Source: Olavius algarvensis Delta 4 endosymbiont (GTDB lineage: Bacteria > Desulfobacterota > Desulfobacteria > Desulfobacterales > CAJINA01). Taken from it: a stretch of 37,117 bases of DNA. This document shows positions 1 through 8,539 of the stretch, in pieces; the first letter of the stretch is position 1; each line of letters begins with the position of its first letter. The position numbers and the translations under genes are program-made. The DNA lies in the NCBI GenBank assembly GCA_905176665.1, contig CAJINA010000095.1, forward strand, positions 1 through 37,117. The letters are read 5' to 3'. The notes beneath the pieces were generated by a model. It did no database searches. It was not told where the DNA came from and was given only the letters and a program-made list of their open reading frames with translations.

Positions 1-22
1 GAGAGGACGACCGCGCGCCATA

Positions 23-47
23 CCCTGGTCTTCTTTTAGGGCCAGGG
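23..47 (+). other. Hairpin abutting the first start codon
   Basis: CCCTGGTC (23-30) can pair with GGCCAGGG (40-47, one G-T pair) around a T-rich 9-base loop, and ATG follows immediately. It could mask the start of the downstream gene, or be the end of a transcript coming from outside the window. There is no T run after the second arm, so a classic terminator is not supported. Confidence 0.35.
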
Positions 48-536
48 ATGGCGCTTATCGTCTATCTCAAACTGTTTGGGAAGATCTTAACTTTTTCAGT
101 CTATATGACGATAGTAATTTCCATCCCCATATTATTTTTTATGGCCTATCATTTTATTTCAAAGGGTTTCGATTATGCAAAAACCTTTGAAAAATTAAGT
201 CCACTCGGTTTTTTTACGCTTATTTTCTTAGGCGTCCCACTTTTTTCCGTTATTTTCGCTTTTTTAATTTCACAGTACTCCAGAATTGCTAACATCACGG
301 TATCTGATGGGAAAATTACAGGTAGAAACTATTGGATGTTGAAAAACGCCATCCCATTGTCAGACATCACAAAGCTCACGAACTTCAGCAGTAATGGAAT
401 CAATGCTATTGTAGTCAACAGCGAATGTCATGGAAAAGTATACATCTTGGAAGATACCGAGCACCTCAATGAACTACTGGGATTGTTGGAACCATACTTG
501 ACAAATGCAGAAAGTACTAAATGCCCAACAAAGTAA
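48..536 (+). CDS. Hypothetical two-helix membrane protein with a PH-like tail
   Basis: This 162-residue protein is not recognised as a named family. Two hydrophobic segments, about residues 10-35 and 52-74, look like membrane helices. The region after residue 80 is soluble and beta-rich (TVSDGKITGRNYW, then IPLSDITKL), which resembles the short bacterial PH-like domains found after paired helices; that resemblance is my inference. The ATG directly follows a GGCCAGGG stretch that can act as a weak ribosome site but also forms one arm of a hairpin (23-47), so the start is uncertain. Base composition is AT-rich compared with genes after about 5 kb. No partner gene is evident. Confidence 0.6.
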   Translation: MALIVYLKLFGKILTFSVYMTIVISIPILFFMAYHFISKGFDYAKTFEKLSPLGFFTLIFLGVPLFSVIFAFLISQYSRIANITVSDGKITGRNYWMLKNAIPLSDITKLTNFSSNGINAIVVNSECHGKVYILEDTEHLNELLGLLEPYLTNAESTKCPTK

Positions 537-662
537 TGGTTCGGATTTCTGCAGCTGTGCAAATTCGTCGCTACAATTTTTAGAAACCAAACATCGCAAA
601 AGTTCGTCTTAAATATTAGGTAGTCGCAGATGGCGACCAGTTATGAAAGGAATTTGTTATTC

Positions 663-1241
663 ATGCCTCCTAAAAAGGCTATTATTCCGATTGGAAGAAT
701 CGAGAAGCGCATTCTGTTGATTCGTGGCGAAAAGGTAGTTGTCGATGCAGATTTAGCCCAATTTTATAGAGTACCTACCAAGCGCTTGAATGAGCAATTG
801 AAAAGGAATAAGGCTCGATTTCCAAAAGATTTCATGTTTCAATTAACCGCAGATGAGAAAACCGAACTGGTCGCAAATTGCGACCACCTCAACAATTTAA
901 AATATTCCAAAAGCTTACCATTCGTTTTTTCAGAACATGGTGCCATAATGGCAGCCAGCGTGCTTAATCCCAAAAAGGCAATCGAAGTCAGCGTATACAT
1001 TGTCAGGGTCTTTGTAAAAATACGTCGAGTCATTGCTGAACATAAGGAAATATCAAGACGGATTGCCCGAATTGAGAATCGACTGGCTGACCATGACGAA
1101 CAAATAATCGAATTAATTACGGCCATTAAACAGCTGTTAAAACCAGATCCGCCACCTAAGAAAAGGCGAATTGGGTTTCAAGCCGGCAAACACAACCATA
1201 TCACTGGCGGGGAACCTAAGATCTTGCACCCCATAGCTTAA
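663..1241 (+). CDS. ORF6N domain-containing DNA-binding-type protein
   Basis: About 192 residues. The N-terminal half fits the ORF6N domain (KilA-N/ORF6N group, typical of phage antirepressor-like and mobile-element proteins): IEKRILLIRGEKVVVDADLA, an RLNEQLKRN segment, then FPKDFMFQLT and FSEHGAIMAASVL. A helical, charged stretch follows (about residues 125-165, likely coiled coil), with a basic Pro/Lys/Arg-rich tail. I start at 663 because an AAAGGA sequence lies about 12 bases upstream; the in-frame ATG at 630 has no clear ribosome site. Stand-alone chromosomal copies of this family are common and their regulatory targets are usually unknown. No phage structural gene lies nearby, so this may be a lone remnant of a mobile element. 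Confidence 0.75.
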   Translation: MPPKKAIIPIGRIEKRILLIRGEKVVVDADLAQFYRVPTKRLNEQLKRNKARFPKDFMFQLTADEKTELVANCDHLNNLKYSKSLPFVFSEHGAIMAASVLNPKKAIEVSVYIVRVFVKIRRVIAEHKEISRRIARIENRLADHDEQIIELITAIKQLLKPDPPPKKRRIGFQAGKHNHITGGEPKILHPIA

Positions 1242-1266
1242 CCGTTAGTTTTAGAAAAAGGATCAT

Positions 1267-1668
1267 ATGGCGACTAAAGCAGAAATCGTTGAATTTTTAA
1301 ACGCGGAGTATCCCCATACCAATTGCACCGTTAAAGCCGTTGGGGGCCGATCGGCTACGGTCAAACTACAGGTGGGAGCCAAACATTTGCGGCCAGGCGG
1401 GACAATCTCAGGCCCCGTATTGATGACCGTTGCCGATGTTGCACTGTATGTGGCAATTCTGGGTGAAATCGGTATCGTTCCCCTGGCTGTCACAACAAAT
1501 CTAAACATAAACTTCATGCGAAAACCGAAGTCAGACAGTGATATCGTTGGGGTCTGCAATCTCATGAAAATCGGCAGGTCGCTGGCAGTTGGAGAAGTGT
1601 ACTTGTACTCGGAGGGTATCGAAAAACCCGTGGCTCATGTTGTGGGTACATACTCAATTCCGAAATAG
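1267..1668 (+). CDS. PaaI-family hotdog-fold thioesterase
   Basis: 133 residues, the usual length for single-domain hotdog acyl-CoA thioesterases. The family signature is visible as HLRPGGTISGPVLMTVADVALYVA, followed by AVTTNLNINFMRKP, the two central strands of the PaaI/4HBT group. The family hydrolyses acyl-CoA thioesters in the cytoplasm; substrate cannot be read from sequence. The start has AAAAAGGA seven or so bases upstream. The gene stands alone, 52 bases before the next gene, with no phenylacetate genes around it, so no pathway can be assigned. The canonical HxGx(3)D motif is not obvious; the catalytic Asp is probably the one in VADVAL. Confidence 0.8.
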   Translation: MATKAEIVEFLNAEYPHTNCTVKAVGGRSATVKLQVGAKHLRPGGTISGPVLMTVADVALYVAILGEIGIVPLAVTTNLNINFMRKPKSDSDIVGVCNLMKIGRSLAVGEVYLYSEGIEKPVAHVVGTYSIPK

Positions 1669-1720
1669 GGTTCGAAACAGCAGATACAGTTTCACGGACC
1701 GACCAAGGAGGGTAGGTGCA

Positions 1721-2515
1721 ATGGCAATTGGAAAACGTATCATTGAAACGGCCATGGAAAACGGGGCAACGCTTGCCGGTATAGCCAGTATGGATGCGAT
1801 TAAAGTGTCGGCGTCGCACACGATATATACTAAAATGGGAGATTATACAGGTATCGGTACCGTCAAAGGGGATGATACTCTTCCAGACACTCAATTATTC
1901 ACTTGGCCGGATTCTGTAAAATCTGTACTCGTGATCGGCCTTTCACATCCAGAAAATAAACCGGAGCTCGATTGGTGGGATGGCAGAGGCACTCCTGGTA
2001 ACCGAATTTTGATTGATATCATAAAGCGGACAAGCCAACAGATTGAAAATAGCCTAAACGTAAAAACCCGTAAGATTCATTATTATGTCGAAAAAGGGGG
2101 AGTTTTTCTCAAAGATGCGGCAGTGCTTGCCGGGTTTGGATGTATTGGAAAGAATAATATGCTAATAACGCCGTCAACTGGTCCCAGAATTCGACTCAGG
2201 GCTTTACTTTTAGAGGATGAGTTCCACTCAACCGGGCCCATAGCCTTTGATCCCTGTGCCGACTGCAAAGTTTACTGCAGAAGAGTTTGTCCCGAAAATG
2301 CTATGGATGAGAAAGCTCCGATTTTTAAGACAATTGAATTCTCAGAACGGTTGCCTGGAAGGGATGGCACTTATAATAGAGAAATCTGTAATGTAAGAAT
2401 GGAAAAGGATGTTACCGAAAGCAAAAAAAATAAGGTTGGCAAACAACCTACGATAAAATATTGTAGAAAGTGTGAGTTCGTATGCCCGGCAGGAAAAAAG
2501 GCAGGAGGGCAATGA
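1721..2515 (+). CDS. QueG-like 4Fe-4S reductase family protein
   Basis: 264 residues from the ATG at 1721, which sits behind a strong AAGGAGG; an in-frame ATG further upstream overlaps the previous gene and is unlikely. The middle carries KDAAVLAGFGCIGKNNMLI, the segment typical of epoxyqueuosine reductase relatives and reductive-dehalogenase-like cobalamin proteins. A ferredoxin-like cluster follows: C-x2-C-x3-C-x3-CP, then a second Cys set ending CRKCEFVCP. True QueG enzymes are longer (about 340-380 residues, with C-terminal HEAT repeats) and reduce epoxyqueuosine to queuosine in tRNA. This shorter form belongs to an uncharacterised branch seen in anaerobes; substrate unknown. No queuosine genes are adjacent. 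Confidence 0.75.
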   Translation: MAIGKRIIETAMENGATLAGIASMDAIKVSASHTIYTKMGDYTGIGTVKGDDTLPDTQLFTWPDSVKSVLVIGLSHPENKPELDWWDGRGTPGNRILIDIIKRTSQQIENSLNVKTRKIHYYVEKGGVFLKDAAVLAGFGCIGKNNMLITPSTGPRIRLRALLLEDEFHSTGPIAFDPCADCKVYCRRVCPENAMDEKAPIFKTIEFSERLPGRDGTYNREICNVRMEKDVTESKKNKVGKQPTIKYCRKCEFVCPAGKKAGGQ

Positions 2516-2584
2516 CCGCAGCCATATAACCAGTCGCTCCACCCCAATCGCCGGTGAACTTTTCGTTTTACGTAAAAGAGAGAT

Positions 2585-3112
2585 ATGAGAATCACCTATT
2601 ACGTCGCTTCAAGTTTAGATGGATTTATCGCCAAAGATGATGGTGATGTTTCCTGGCTAGAAGAACTGAATATTGCTGTGTCCGAAGCAGGGTATGCTGA
2701 TTTCTATTCAACCGTAGATGCCTTGGTTATGGGACGTAAGACATACGAAGTGATTGCCAGCTTTGATCAGTGGCCATACGGCGAAAAACCCGTTTGGGTG
2801 TGTTCGGGCAATCACATCGAGCCTATTGATGGTTGCAACCTGCAAACTGGTAATACGACTGAGAGCGCATACAAAGCAGCCAAAGAAATGGAAGTAGAGC
2901 ATTTATGGTGTGTTGGCGGCGGCAACGTCGCTTCGTCACTACTAGAAGCCAATTTACTCACGGATGTTTACGTTTCCCTTATGCCGTTGGTGTTAAGTCG
3001 CGGCATTAAATTATTTGGCAATTTACCGTCCCCTCTAATGCTCAATAAAGAAAGTCAGAAAACCCATGAGTCTGATATGGTGCAACTTGAATACACAATC
3101 AAAAACCTATAA
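2585..3112 (+). CDS. Dihydrofolate reductase / RibD C-terminal-like reductase
   Basis: 175 residues. The opening ITYYVASSLDGFIAKDDGDVSWL is the hallmark of the small DHFR-like proteins of the RibD C-terminal domain family (YyaP/YwjB type); ALVMGRKTYEVI and LWCVGGGNVASSLLEANL match the NADPH-binding strand-loop segments. These proteins are predicted NAD(P)H-dependent reductases; their physiological substrates are mostly unknown, and neither dihydrofolate nor riboflavin intermediates can be assumed. The ATG has AGAGAG close upstream. It is separate from the riboflavin operon found at 21-26 kb and differs from the RibD reductase domain encoded there. Confidence 0.8.
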   Translation: MRITYYVASSLDGFIAKDDGDVSWLEELNIAVSEAGYADFYSTVDALVMGRKTYEVIASFDQWPYGEKPVWVCSGNHIEPIDGCNLQTGNTTESAYKAAKEMEVEHLWCVGGGNVASSLLEANLLTDVYVSLMPLVLSRGIKLFGNLPSPLMLNKESQKTHESDMVQLEYTIKNL

Positions 3113-3141
3113 CCAACCAAGCCCTCCCCCTACGGTTGCCG

Positions 3142-3160
3142 GACGGTATTTTATGCCGTC
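3142..3160 (+). terminator. Hairpin downstream of the DHFR-like gene
   Basis: GACGGTAT and ATGCCGTC form an 8-bp stem (one G-T pair) around a TTT loop, 30 bases after the stop at 3112. The bases that follow are not a T run, so this may be only a stabilising 3-prime hairpin or weak terminator. Confidence 0.35.
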
Positions 3161-3245
3161 GCTTATCTGGGGCGTCAGGCATGATTACATTTGAGGACGA
3201 TTCCGCACTGGATGACCGCCCTTATATTAAAAGGGATATAAGTCA

Positions 3246-4040
3246 ATGAAAGTATCTGAATGCACAAGCAGACCAATTCTCGCCGCATGCGGATTGAAAG
3301 ACATTGACTATCAAGTTGATACTTACGTTGGGTGTGAACATTACTGCTATTATTGCTATGCATTGCCCCAAGCTGAAACTGATTGGTCAAAGGAAATCCT
3401 CATTTACAATGACATCGTTGACCAACTGGGCAAGGAACTTGATGAGATTCCACCTCAGACAATATATATGGGCTATCATACTGATCCCTACCAACCCTGT
3501 GAGGCGGAATACCGCCAGACCCGAAAGGTCTTGGCGTTATTTTTGAAAAACGGTTTCTCGGCCAGTATCCTCACAAAGTCTGATTTAGTTGTTCGCGATA
3601 TCGATATTTTAAAAGAAATGAACGCTGCTGCAATCAGCGTCTCAGTCGCCTTCAATGATAATCAAACACGCAGGCTGTTTGAAGCCAATACCATTGATAC
3701 CGAGAAGAGGATTGCAGCTCTCAATAAATTGAAAGAAGCAGGCGTAAGGACTGGCGCATTACTCTGTCCGGTTATTCCTTATATCACGGATGCGATTCAG
3801 ATGATCGCTATGCTGGAACCATATGCTGACGTGATATGGATATACGGCCTTAGTATCAATGATCGTTCGGGCCAAAACTGGTTGAACATTCAAAAAATTT
3901 TAAGGGACCAGTCTCCAACTTTAATTGAACAAATTGAACCGGTAATATTCTCAAAAGATCATAGCTATTGGGCAGAGCTTAGAGAAAGCCTGGAGATGCT
4001 AAAAAAGGATCGAAAATTGAATTTGAATATCCATATCTAA
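3246..4040 (+). CDS. SPL-like radical SAM protein
   Basis: 264 residues. The radical SAM cluster-binding motif is C30-x3-C34-x2-C37 in VGCEHYCYYCYA, and the following YMGYHTDPYQPCEAEYRQTRKV plus SILTKSDLVVRDIDIL match the spore photoproduct lyase-like (SPL/Rv2578c-type) radical SAM family. Members are predicted [4Fe-4S]/SAM enzymes; most have no known substrate, and a DNA-repair role should not be assumed because the genuine SplB signature and sporulation context are absent. An AAAGGG lies about 10 bases before the ATG. The gene stands alone. Confidence 0.8.
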   Translation: MKVSECTSRPILAACGLKDIDYQVDTYVGCEHYCYYCYALPQAETDWSKEILIYNDIVDQLGKELDEIPPQTIYMGYHTDPYQPCEAEYRQTRKVLALFLKNGFSASILTKSDLVVRDIDILKEMNAAAISVSVAFNDNQTRRLFEANTIDTEKRIAALNKLKEAGVRTGALLCPVIPYITDAIQMIAMLEPYADVIWIYGLSINDRSGQNWLNIQKILRDQSPTLIEQIEPVIFSKDHSYWAELRESLEMLKKDRKLNLNIHI

Positions 4041-4142
4041 TTTTTAAATGGAAAGTGAAAAAATGCCTGGCAAAGCTGATTCAGCCGATGCATAAAGCCG
4101 CGTTGCTGATTATTGGTGTTAGAATATAGTAGGAGATAAATT

Positions 4143-4784
4143 TTGGATCAGATTCTTATATATTCAGACAGTCTTACCTGGGGCATAATACCAAACACAA
4201 GAAATCGACTACCTTTTGATAAAAGGTGGCCTGGTGTTTTAGAAAAGTCTCTTATTGAAAAAGAAAAAAACATCAGAGTTATCGAGAACTGTCTAAATGG
4301 TCGCAGAACTGCCTGGCCAGATCCTTTTAAAAGCGGTCGTGACGCTTCACAGGGGCTGTCAGAACTTGTTGAAATATGTTCCCCGCTCAAGCTTGTTATC
4401 TTAATGCTGGGTACTAACGATTTTCAATGTACCCATGACATCAATGCCTGGATGTCAGCGCAGGGCACAGCCAAATTGGTTCAAATTATACGGCAAGCAC
4501 CAATAGAACCTGGAATGCCCGTACCGGAAATCATGATTGTAGCGCCGCCTAAAATCATAACGCCGAAGGGCGTCATCGCGAATAAATTTGAAGGAGCAAA
4601 AACACGCAGCGCCACTCTATCAATCGAACTGGAAAAAATAGCCAAAGAGCAAAAAACGATGTTTTTTGATTCGGCGCGTGTCACGGAGGCCAGTAAGGTT
4701 GACGGTATTCACCTTGACGCAGATCAACACAGCCTATTGGGCGAGGCCATCGCGCGTGACATTTTAGAAAGAAAAATCTGCTAA
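4143..4784 (+). CDS. SGNH/GDSL-type hydrolase (arylesterase-like), TTG start
   Basis: 213 residues. Catalytic blocks of the SGNH superfamily are visible: SDSLTWG with nucleophile Ser10 (block I), Gly53 in NCLNGR (block II), LGTND with Asn92 (block III) and VDGIHLD with Asp187 and His190 (block V). The family hydrolyses esters of small or lipid substrates. There is no signal peptide, so the enzyme is probably cytoplasmic, as in the close arylesterase/acyl-hydrolase branch. The start is a TTG placed seven bases after AGGAG; there is no in-frame ATG ahead of the catalytic Ser10. It closes the AT-richer left part of the window. Confidence 0.82.
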   Translation: MDQILIYSDSLTWGIIPNTRNRLPFDKRWPGVLEKSLIEKEKNIRVIENCLNGRRTAWPDPFKSGRDASQGLSELVEICSPLKLVILMLGTNDFQCTHDINAWMSAQGTAKLVQIIRQAPIEPGMPVPEIMIVAPPKIITPKGVIANKFEGAKTRSATLSIELEKIAKEQKTMFFDSARVTEASKVDGIHLDADQHSLLGEAIARDILERKIC

Positions 4785-4910
4785 CCAGTCCCCGGAGAAC
4801 CCGGCGCGCAAAAAGCCGTACACGTCTCAGTTCAACCGCTGGGCGGCTATTCTTAGGGATAGCGAACAGCCTGCCCACTCTATCACGACACCATGATATT
4901 GTGACTGACA

Positions 4911-5462
4911 ATGAAATTCGAAACCAAACTGGCCCTGGCCATCAATATCGCTGCCCTTGCCTGGGCCTTTATATTTTTTAAGTTCGCGTACCTTGGCATT
5001 GCCCTGGCGATTTGCGCCGGTGTCTGGTTTTTTGTATACCTGAAGAGACGGCAGGATCTGCTCGAGGCCAATTTCCAAGAACGATTTTCAGGCAAAAACA
5101 TACGCTACCTGGACAAGCACGCAGTTTTAAAGGCACAGAAATCAAGGGGTTATTCACAAGTGCAGGGAATGGGGTACTTGGTGCTGACTGATAGTGAACT
5201 GGTCTTCGCAATGCAGCTGCTGGACAATTCCATCTCGATCTCAACCGATTCGATTCAGGGCGTTGGAAAGACCAAACGGCTTCTGGGGGTCGGGCACGTG
5301 TTGGGGATGCTCCTGATCGAATATGCCGACCACAGCGGCAACCAGGATGCCTTGGCCTTGCGAGTGAAGAAATTGGAGGCCTGGCAGGATCAGATCAGAG
5401 CGGTGATGCGTGCGCGGGCCGCTGAAAGACAAGGTGGCGGAGAATCAACCGCTGCCGGCTAA
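4911..5462 (+). CDS. Hypothetical membrane-anchored protein, PH-like
   Basis: 183 residues, not assigned to a named family. Residues 5-45 contain two hydrophobic stretches separated by a short turn (LALAINIAALAWAFIFF and LGIALAICAGVWFFVYL), followed by a basic KRRQ: an N-terminal membrane hairpin with a cytoplasmic remainder. The soluble part (about 60-165) includes GYLVLTDSELVFAMQLLDNSISISTDSI, a pattern typical of bacterial PH-like domains. The acidic and Gln-rich end looks disordered. It has the same general plan (two helices plus PH-like domain) as the first gene of the window, though the sequences are not obviously related. Confidence 0.6.
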   Translation: MKFETKLALAINIAALAWAFIFFKFAYLGIALAICAGVWFFVYLKRRQDLLEANFQERFSGKNIRYLDKHAVLKAQKSRGYSQVQGMGYLVLTDSELVFAMQLLDNSISISTDSIQGVGKTKRLLGVGHVLGMLLIEYADHSGNQDALALRVKKLEAWQDQIRAVMRARAAERQGGGESTAAG

Positions 5463-5509
5463 CCTTTGCTGAACAGGGCGAACGAACCTATAGAAAAAAG
5501 GAACAAGCG

Positions 5510-6363
5510 ATGCTGAAAACATCGAGCTGGGTGGCCATGGTGATATCGTCCGTGCTGTTGGCGGGCGCGGCCCTGGCCGCGGTCCAAGACCTGCCGGAAG
5601 AGCTTTATATAAAATCGGGAATGGAGAAGCAGATTCAGCAGGTGCCGAATCTAATCGGGAGCGGTTTTGAACAGGCGCTTTTGCAGGACAAAAACCTCCA
5701 GAAAATGAATCGCGGCACCATGGTCGCGATCAAGGGGCTTATCCGGGACGCTTTCGCTGCCGGCCACCTGAAAAAGTCGATTATCCGGGAAATAGAGGCG
5801 GGTATCAGTCAGGATGCCATGCAGTCTGTCATCGACTGGCTGGATTCACCGCTGGGGCAAAAATGCACCCGGCTCGAAGAATCCGCCGTAACCGTCGAAG
5901 CCATGCAGGCAATTCAGCAGTTTGCCATGCAATTGGAAAAAATCCGCCTTCCGCCCAGCGTTTAGAACAGGTGCAGAAACTGGATCAGGCAATTGGCGCT
6001 ACAGAGCATCATATCAATTTAACCATGAATACCCAGTTGGCGGTAACATCCGCGGTTGTAGCGACTCTTCCGCAAGAAAAACAGGTCCCATTAGCTCATA
6101 TCAAGGCCCAGATCGAGAAGGCCCGGCCTCAGATCGCGGCGGCCGTCCAGATGCATATCCTGGTTTCATTTCTGTATACCTACAAGCCGCTTACCGATAC
6201 CGAATTGGACGGCTACATTGCTTTTGCCAACTCAAAAGAAGGCGTTATGTATCACCGAGCCACAATCGCGGGGTTTAAAAAGGCCATCCTGGAAGCGAGC
6301 CTTAAACTGGGGAATTCGATAGGCGAACTGCTGGCGCAGGCAAATGAACAGGAGGCCATATAA
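5510..6363 (+). pseudogene. DUF2059-like exported protein, split by a frameshift
   Basis: Two reading frames together give one protein of about 284 residues. The first (5510-5965) has a clear signal peptide (SSVLLAGAALA) and ends soon after FAMQLEK; the second frame continues with NPPSAQRLEQVQKLDQAI and runs to 6363. The frames join at an A6 run (5937-5942): one extra A gives a continuous QLEKNPPSAQ. Two copies of a DUF2059-like motif are then seen, one in each part (VIDWLDSPLGQKCTRLE and DGYIAFANSKEGVMYHRA), which is why I treat them as a single gene. The protein would be periplasmic; its role is unknown. A sequencing error in the homopolymer, true gene decay, or slippage on A6 are all possible. 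Confidence 0.75.
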
Positions 6364-6431
6364 TTATCATGGCTCAATAGCGTAGCCGGCCAGTTCCTTT
6401 ACAACCGTGTAACCATAGGCAGGCAGCAGGT

Positions 6432-7037
6432 ATGAACGTACTCGCAATTGTCGGCAGTCCGCGTAAAGGCAAAGCAACCGATACGCTCGTGGATAAGGCC
6501 ATTGAAGGGATTTGGACAAAGCGGCCGGCCAGCAAGGTAAAAAAACTACACCTGGTTGAGCGCGATATCAATTATTGCCGAAATTGCCTTACCTGCCGGG
6601 ACAGCCAGACCGACGCGCCTGTGGCCAGGTGTATCATTCGGGACGACATGGACGATATAAACAATGATATTCTTGATGCCGATGCCCTCATATTCGGCAC
6701 CCCCGTCCATATGGGCTATGCTACCGCGGTGATGATGACTTTCCTGGAGCGCATCTGCTGGACCTTCGCGAAACCGGAAAAACAGGTGCTCACGATAAAA
6801 GGATGCCCGGGCCCCCGATCTGATAAAGCGCGTAAGGCCATCATCATTGTTACCTCAGGAATCGTGCCGCCCCACCTTAGAATCTTCTGTGACTGGGCCA
6901 CCGGCCAGATAAGGGGCGTTGTAAAGGACTCCTTGAACGCCAAGGTGGTGGGCGATCTATACGCCGGTGATATTGAACGCCGGGGAGTTGAGCACTATTT
7001 CGAAAAAGCCGGTAAGCTCGGGCAGCGTCTCGTATAG
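6432..7037 (+). CDS. Flavodoxin-like / NAD(P)H-dependent FMN reductase family protein
   Basis: 201 residues. The flavodoxin fold is indicated by the N-terminal strand and phosphate loop VLAIVGSPRKGKATDTLVDKA and by DADALIFGTPVHMGYATAVMMTFLER, which binds the FMN ring in this family. Between them is a Cys-rich segment, YCRNCLTCRD with a further Cys at VARCII, resembling the multimeric iron-sulfur flavoproteins of anaerobes, where such cysteines hold a [4Fe-4S] cluster. A role in electron transfer is therefore likely; its donor and acceptor cannot be told. It starts 68 bases after the broken gene upstream, and the small membrane protein follows at 32 bases. Confidence 0.8.
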   Translation: MNVLAIVGSPRKGKATDTLVDKAIEGIWTKRPASKVKKLHLVERDINYCRNCLTCRDSQTDAPVARCIIRDDMDDINNDILDADALIFGTPVHMGYATAVMMTFLERICWTFAKPEKQVLTIKGCPGPRSDKARKAIIIVTSGIVPPHLRIFCDWATGQIRGVVKDSLNAKVVGDLYAGDIERRGVEHYFEKAGKLGQRLV

Positions 7038-7069
7038 GCAGCGTTGCGTAATTCTGGTAATACATAAAG

Positions 7070-7402
7070 ATGGTCAAAGCATTTCTCAGAATCAGCCTTT
7101 GCATCGTGGGTTTGGTCGGTTTGGGTATCATCCTGGGCGAAGTGTTGAAAAAGTGGCAGGTGGCCGGTCCGGATTTTAATGTGGCGTGGGCGGTGGTACC
7201 CATCCTGGCCCTGTTTTTCTGCCGTGAGATCACCCGGTCAGACTATATCCATGAAAAGCAGATCATTGCCCCCGAAAACCTGCAAACATTGACAACCGTA
7301 TTGAATATTGTCTTTATCCTGCTTTCGATTCTGGTTTGTCTCGGCATCCCCTATCTCTGGTTCGGCACCATAGAGGAACTGGGGAAAAGAGGGGGCGGGT
7401 AA
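7070..7402 (+). CDS. Small hypothetical membrane protein (three helices)
   Basis: 110 residues with three hydrophobic stretches at about 5-25, 38-50 and 75-97, the last being TVLNIVFILLSILVCLGIPYL. No conserved motif is recognised. It lies 32 bases after the flavodoxin-like gene in the same direction, so the two may be co-transcribed. The upstream ribosome site is weak. Function unknown. Confidence 0.55.
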   Translation: MVKAFLRISLCIVGLVGLGIILGEVLKKWQVAGPDFNVAWAVVPILALFFCREITRSDYIHEKQIIAPENLQTLTTVLNIVFILLSILVCLGIPYLWFGTIEELGKRGGG

Positions 7403-7561
7403 AGTGTTATAAGATAAATTATCTGAGAACTGTGTTAAAATGGCCCACCGCTACCCTGGAGATAGCACGGCCGGAGTTAATCTTGTTTGCCCGGGGTGCG
7501 TTGTTTGCGTCCGATCACAGGTACATATTTACCTGCAACATTGAGCACGAGGATCCAGACC

Positions 7562-8464
7562 ATGCTGACCGGCATCCATTTTTTATTGACCTATACCTGC
7601 AATTTGGAATGCGATCATTGTTTTCTGCATTGCAGCCCCTGGGCCAGGGGCACGTTCACCATCGACCAGGTCGAGCAGGTCCTCGATGAGGCGGCTGGAA
7701 TCGACACCATGCAGTGGATTTTCTTTGAGGGGGGCGAACCGTGGCTCTATTTCCCGCTCCTGGAGGCCGGCCTCACCTATGCCCGCCGCAAAGGTTTTAA
7801 AACCGGGGTGGTCACCAATGCCTACGGCGCCATATCCAGGCGGGATGCCCGCCTCTGGCTGGAACCGATGCTGAAGGCCGGATTGAATTACCTGAGTGTC
7901 AGCGATGACCAGTTCCACTACGGCGAGGCGCAGGAAACGCCGGCGGCCATTGCCCTCGCCGTGGCCCGCGAGTTGGGATTGGACACCGATTCGATCTCTA
8001 TTGATCCGCCCAGGGTTTTCGATGAGCCCACAACCTCCGGGGATAAAGGGCAGCCGGTAATCGGCGGCGGGGCCAGGTTTCGGGGCCGGGCAGTGGATAA
8101 ACTCACCGCCGGTCTGCCGCGGCGTCCCTGGGAGACCCTGTGCGAATGCCCCGATGAAGACCTGGCAGCACCATCACGGGTGCACATTGACGCATTTGGT
8201 AACGTGCACATCTGCCAGGGGATCAGCATGGGCAACATGTGGCAAACGCCCCTTTCGGTGCTGGATCGCAATTACAAGCCGGAGGAGCATCTTATTTGCG
8301 GGCCGCTGCTCAGGGGCGGCCCGGCTGAGTTAGCCAGGGTACTGGGATTTGAACCTGATGAAGGCTATGTCGATGAGTGTCACCTGTGTTATCTGGTGCG
8401 CAAAGCCAGGTTGTCGGCACTGAGCCAACACCTTGGTCCACAGCAAGTTTACGGTCTCGACTGA
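7562..8464 (+). CDS. Radical SAM protein with Cys-rich C-terminus
   Basis: 300 residues from the ATG at 7562; an in-frame upstream codon at 7487 would add 25 residues with no similarity to radical SAM N-termini. The cluster motif is C13-x3-C17-x2-C20 (TCNLECDHC), followed by FFEGGEPWLYFPLL, the GGEP SAM-binding element. The C-terminal half holds several cysteines (LCECPDE, VHICQG, ICGPLL, ECHLCYL) suggesting an auxiliary cluster like SPASM or twitch domains, and DAFGNVHICQG is the usual lead-in to such a domain. No precursor peptide is visible beside it. It precedes the ICMT-like and aminotransferase genes, which may be functional partners, but the substrate is unknown. Confidence 0.78.
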   Translation: MLTGIHFLLTYTCNLECDHCFLHCSPWARGTFTIDQVEQVLDEAAGIDTMQWIFFEGGEPWLYFPLLEAGLTYARRKGFKTGVVTNAYGAISRRDARLWLEPMLKAGLNYLSVSDDQFHYGEAQETPAAIALAVARELGLDTDSISIDPPRVFDEPTTSGDKGQPVIGGGARFRGRAVDKLTAGLPRRPWETLCECPDEDLAAPSRVHIDAFGNVHICQGISMGNMWQTPLSVLDRNYKPEEHLICGPLLRGGPAELARVLGFEPDEGYVDECHLCYLVRKARLSALSQHLGPQQVYGLD

Positions 8465-8539
8465 CCTGTTGGCCGGTGGTTTTTTTAAACAGGCATAGAG
8501 GCACGGATAGAAGCAGGACGGGATCAACCGGGAATCAAT

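Noticed and set aside
537..4910. Integron cassette array in the left part
   Set aside because: Single genes in one direction suggested it, but the gaps lack GTTRRRY/RYYYAAC core sites in the right places and no integrase is seen.
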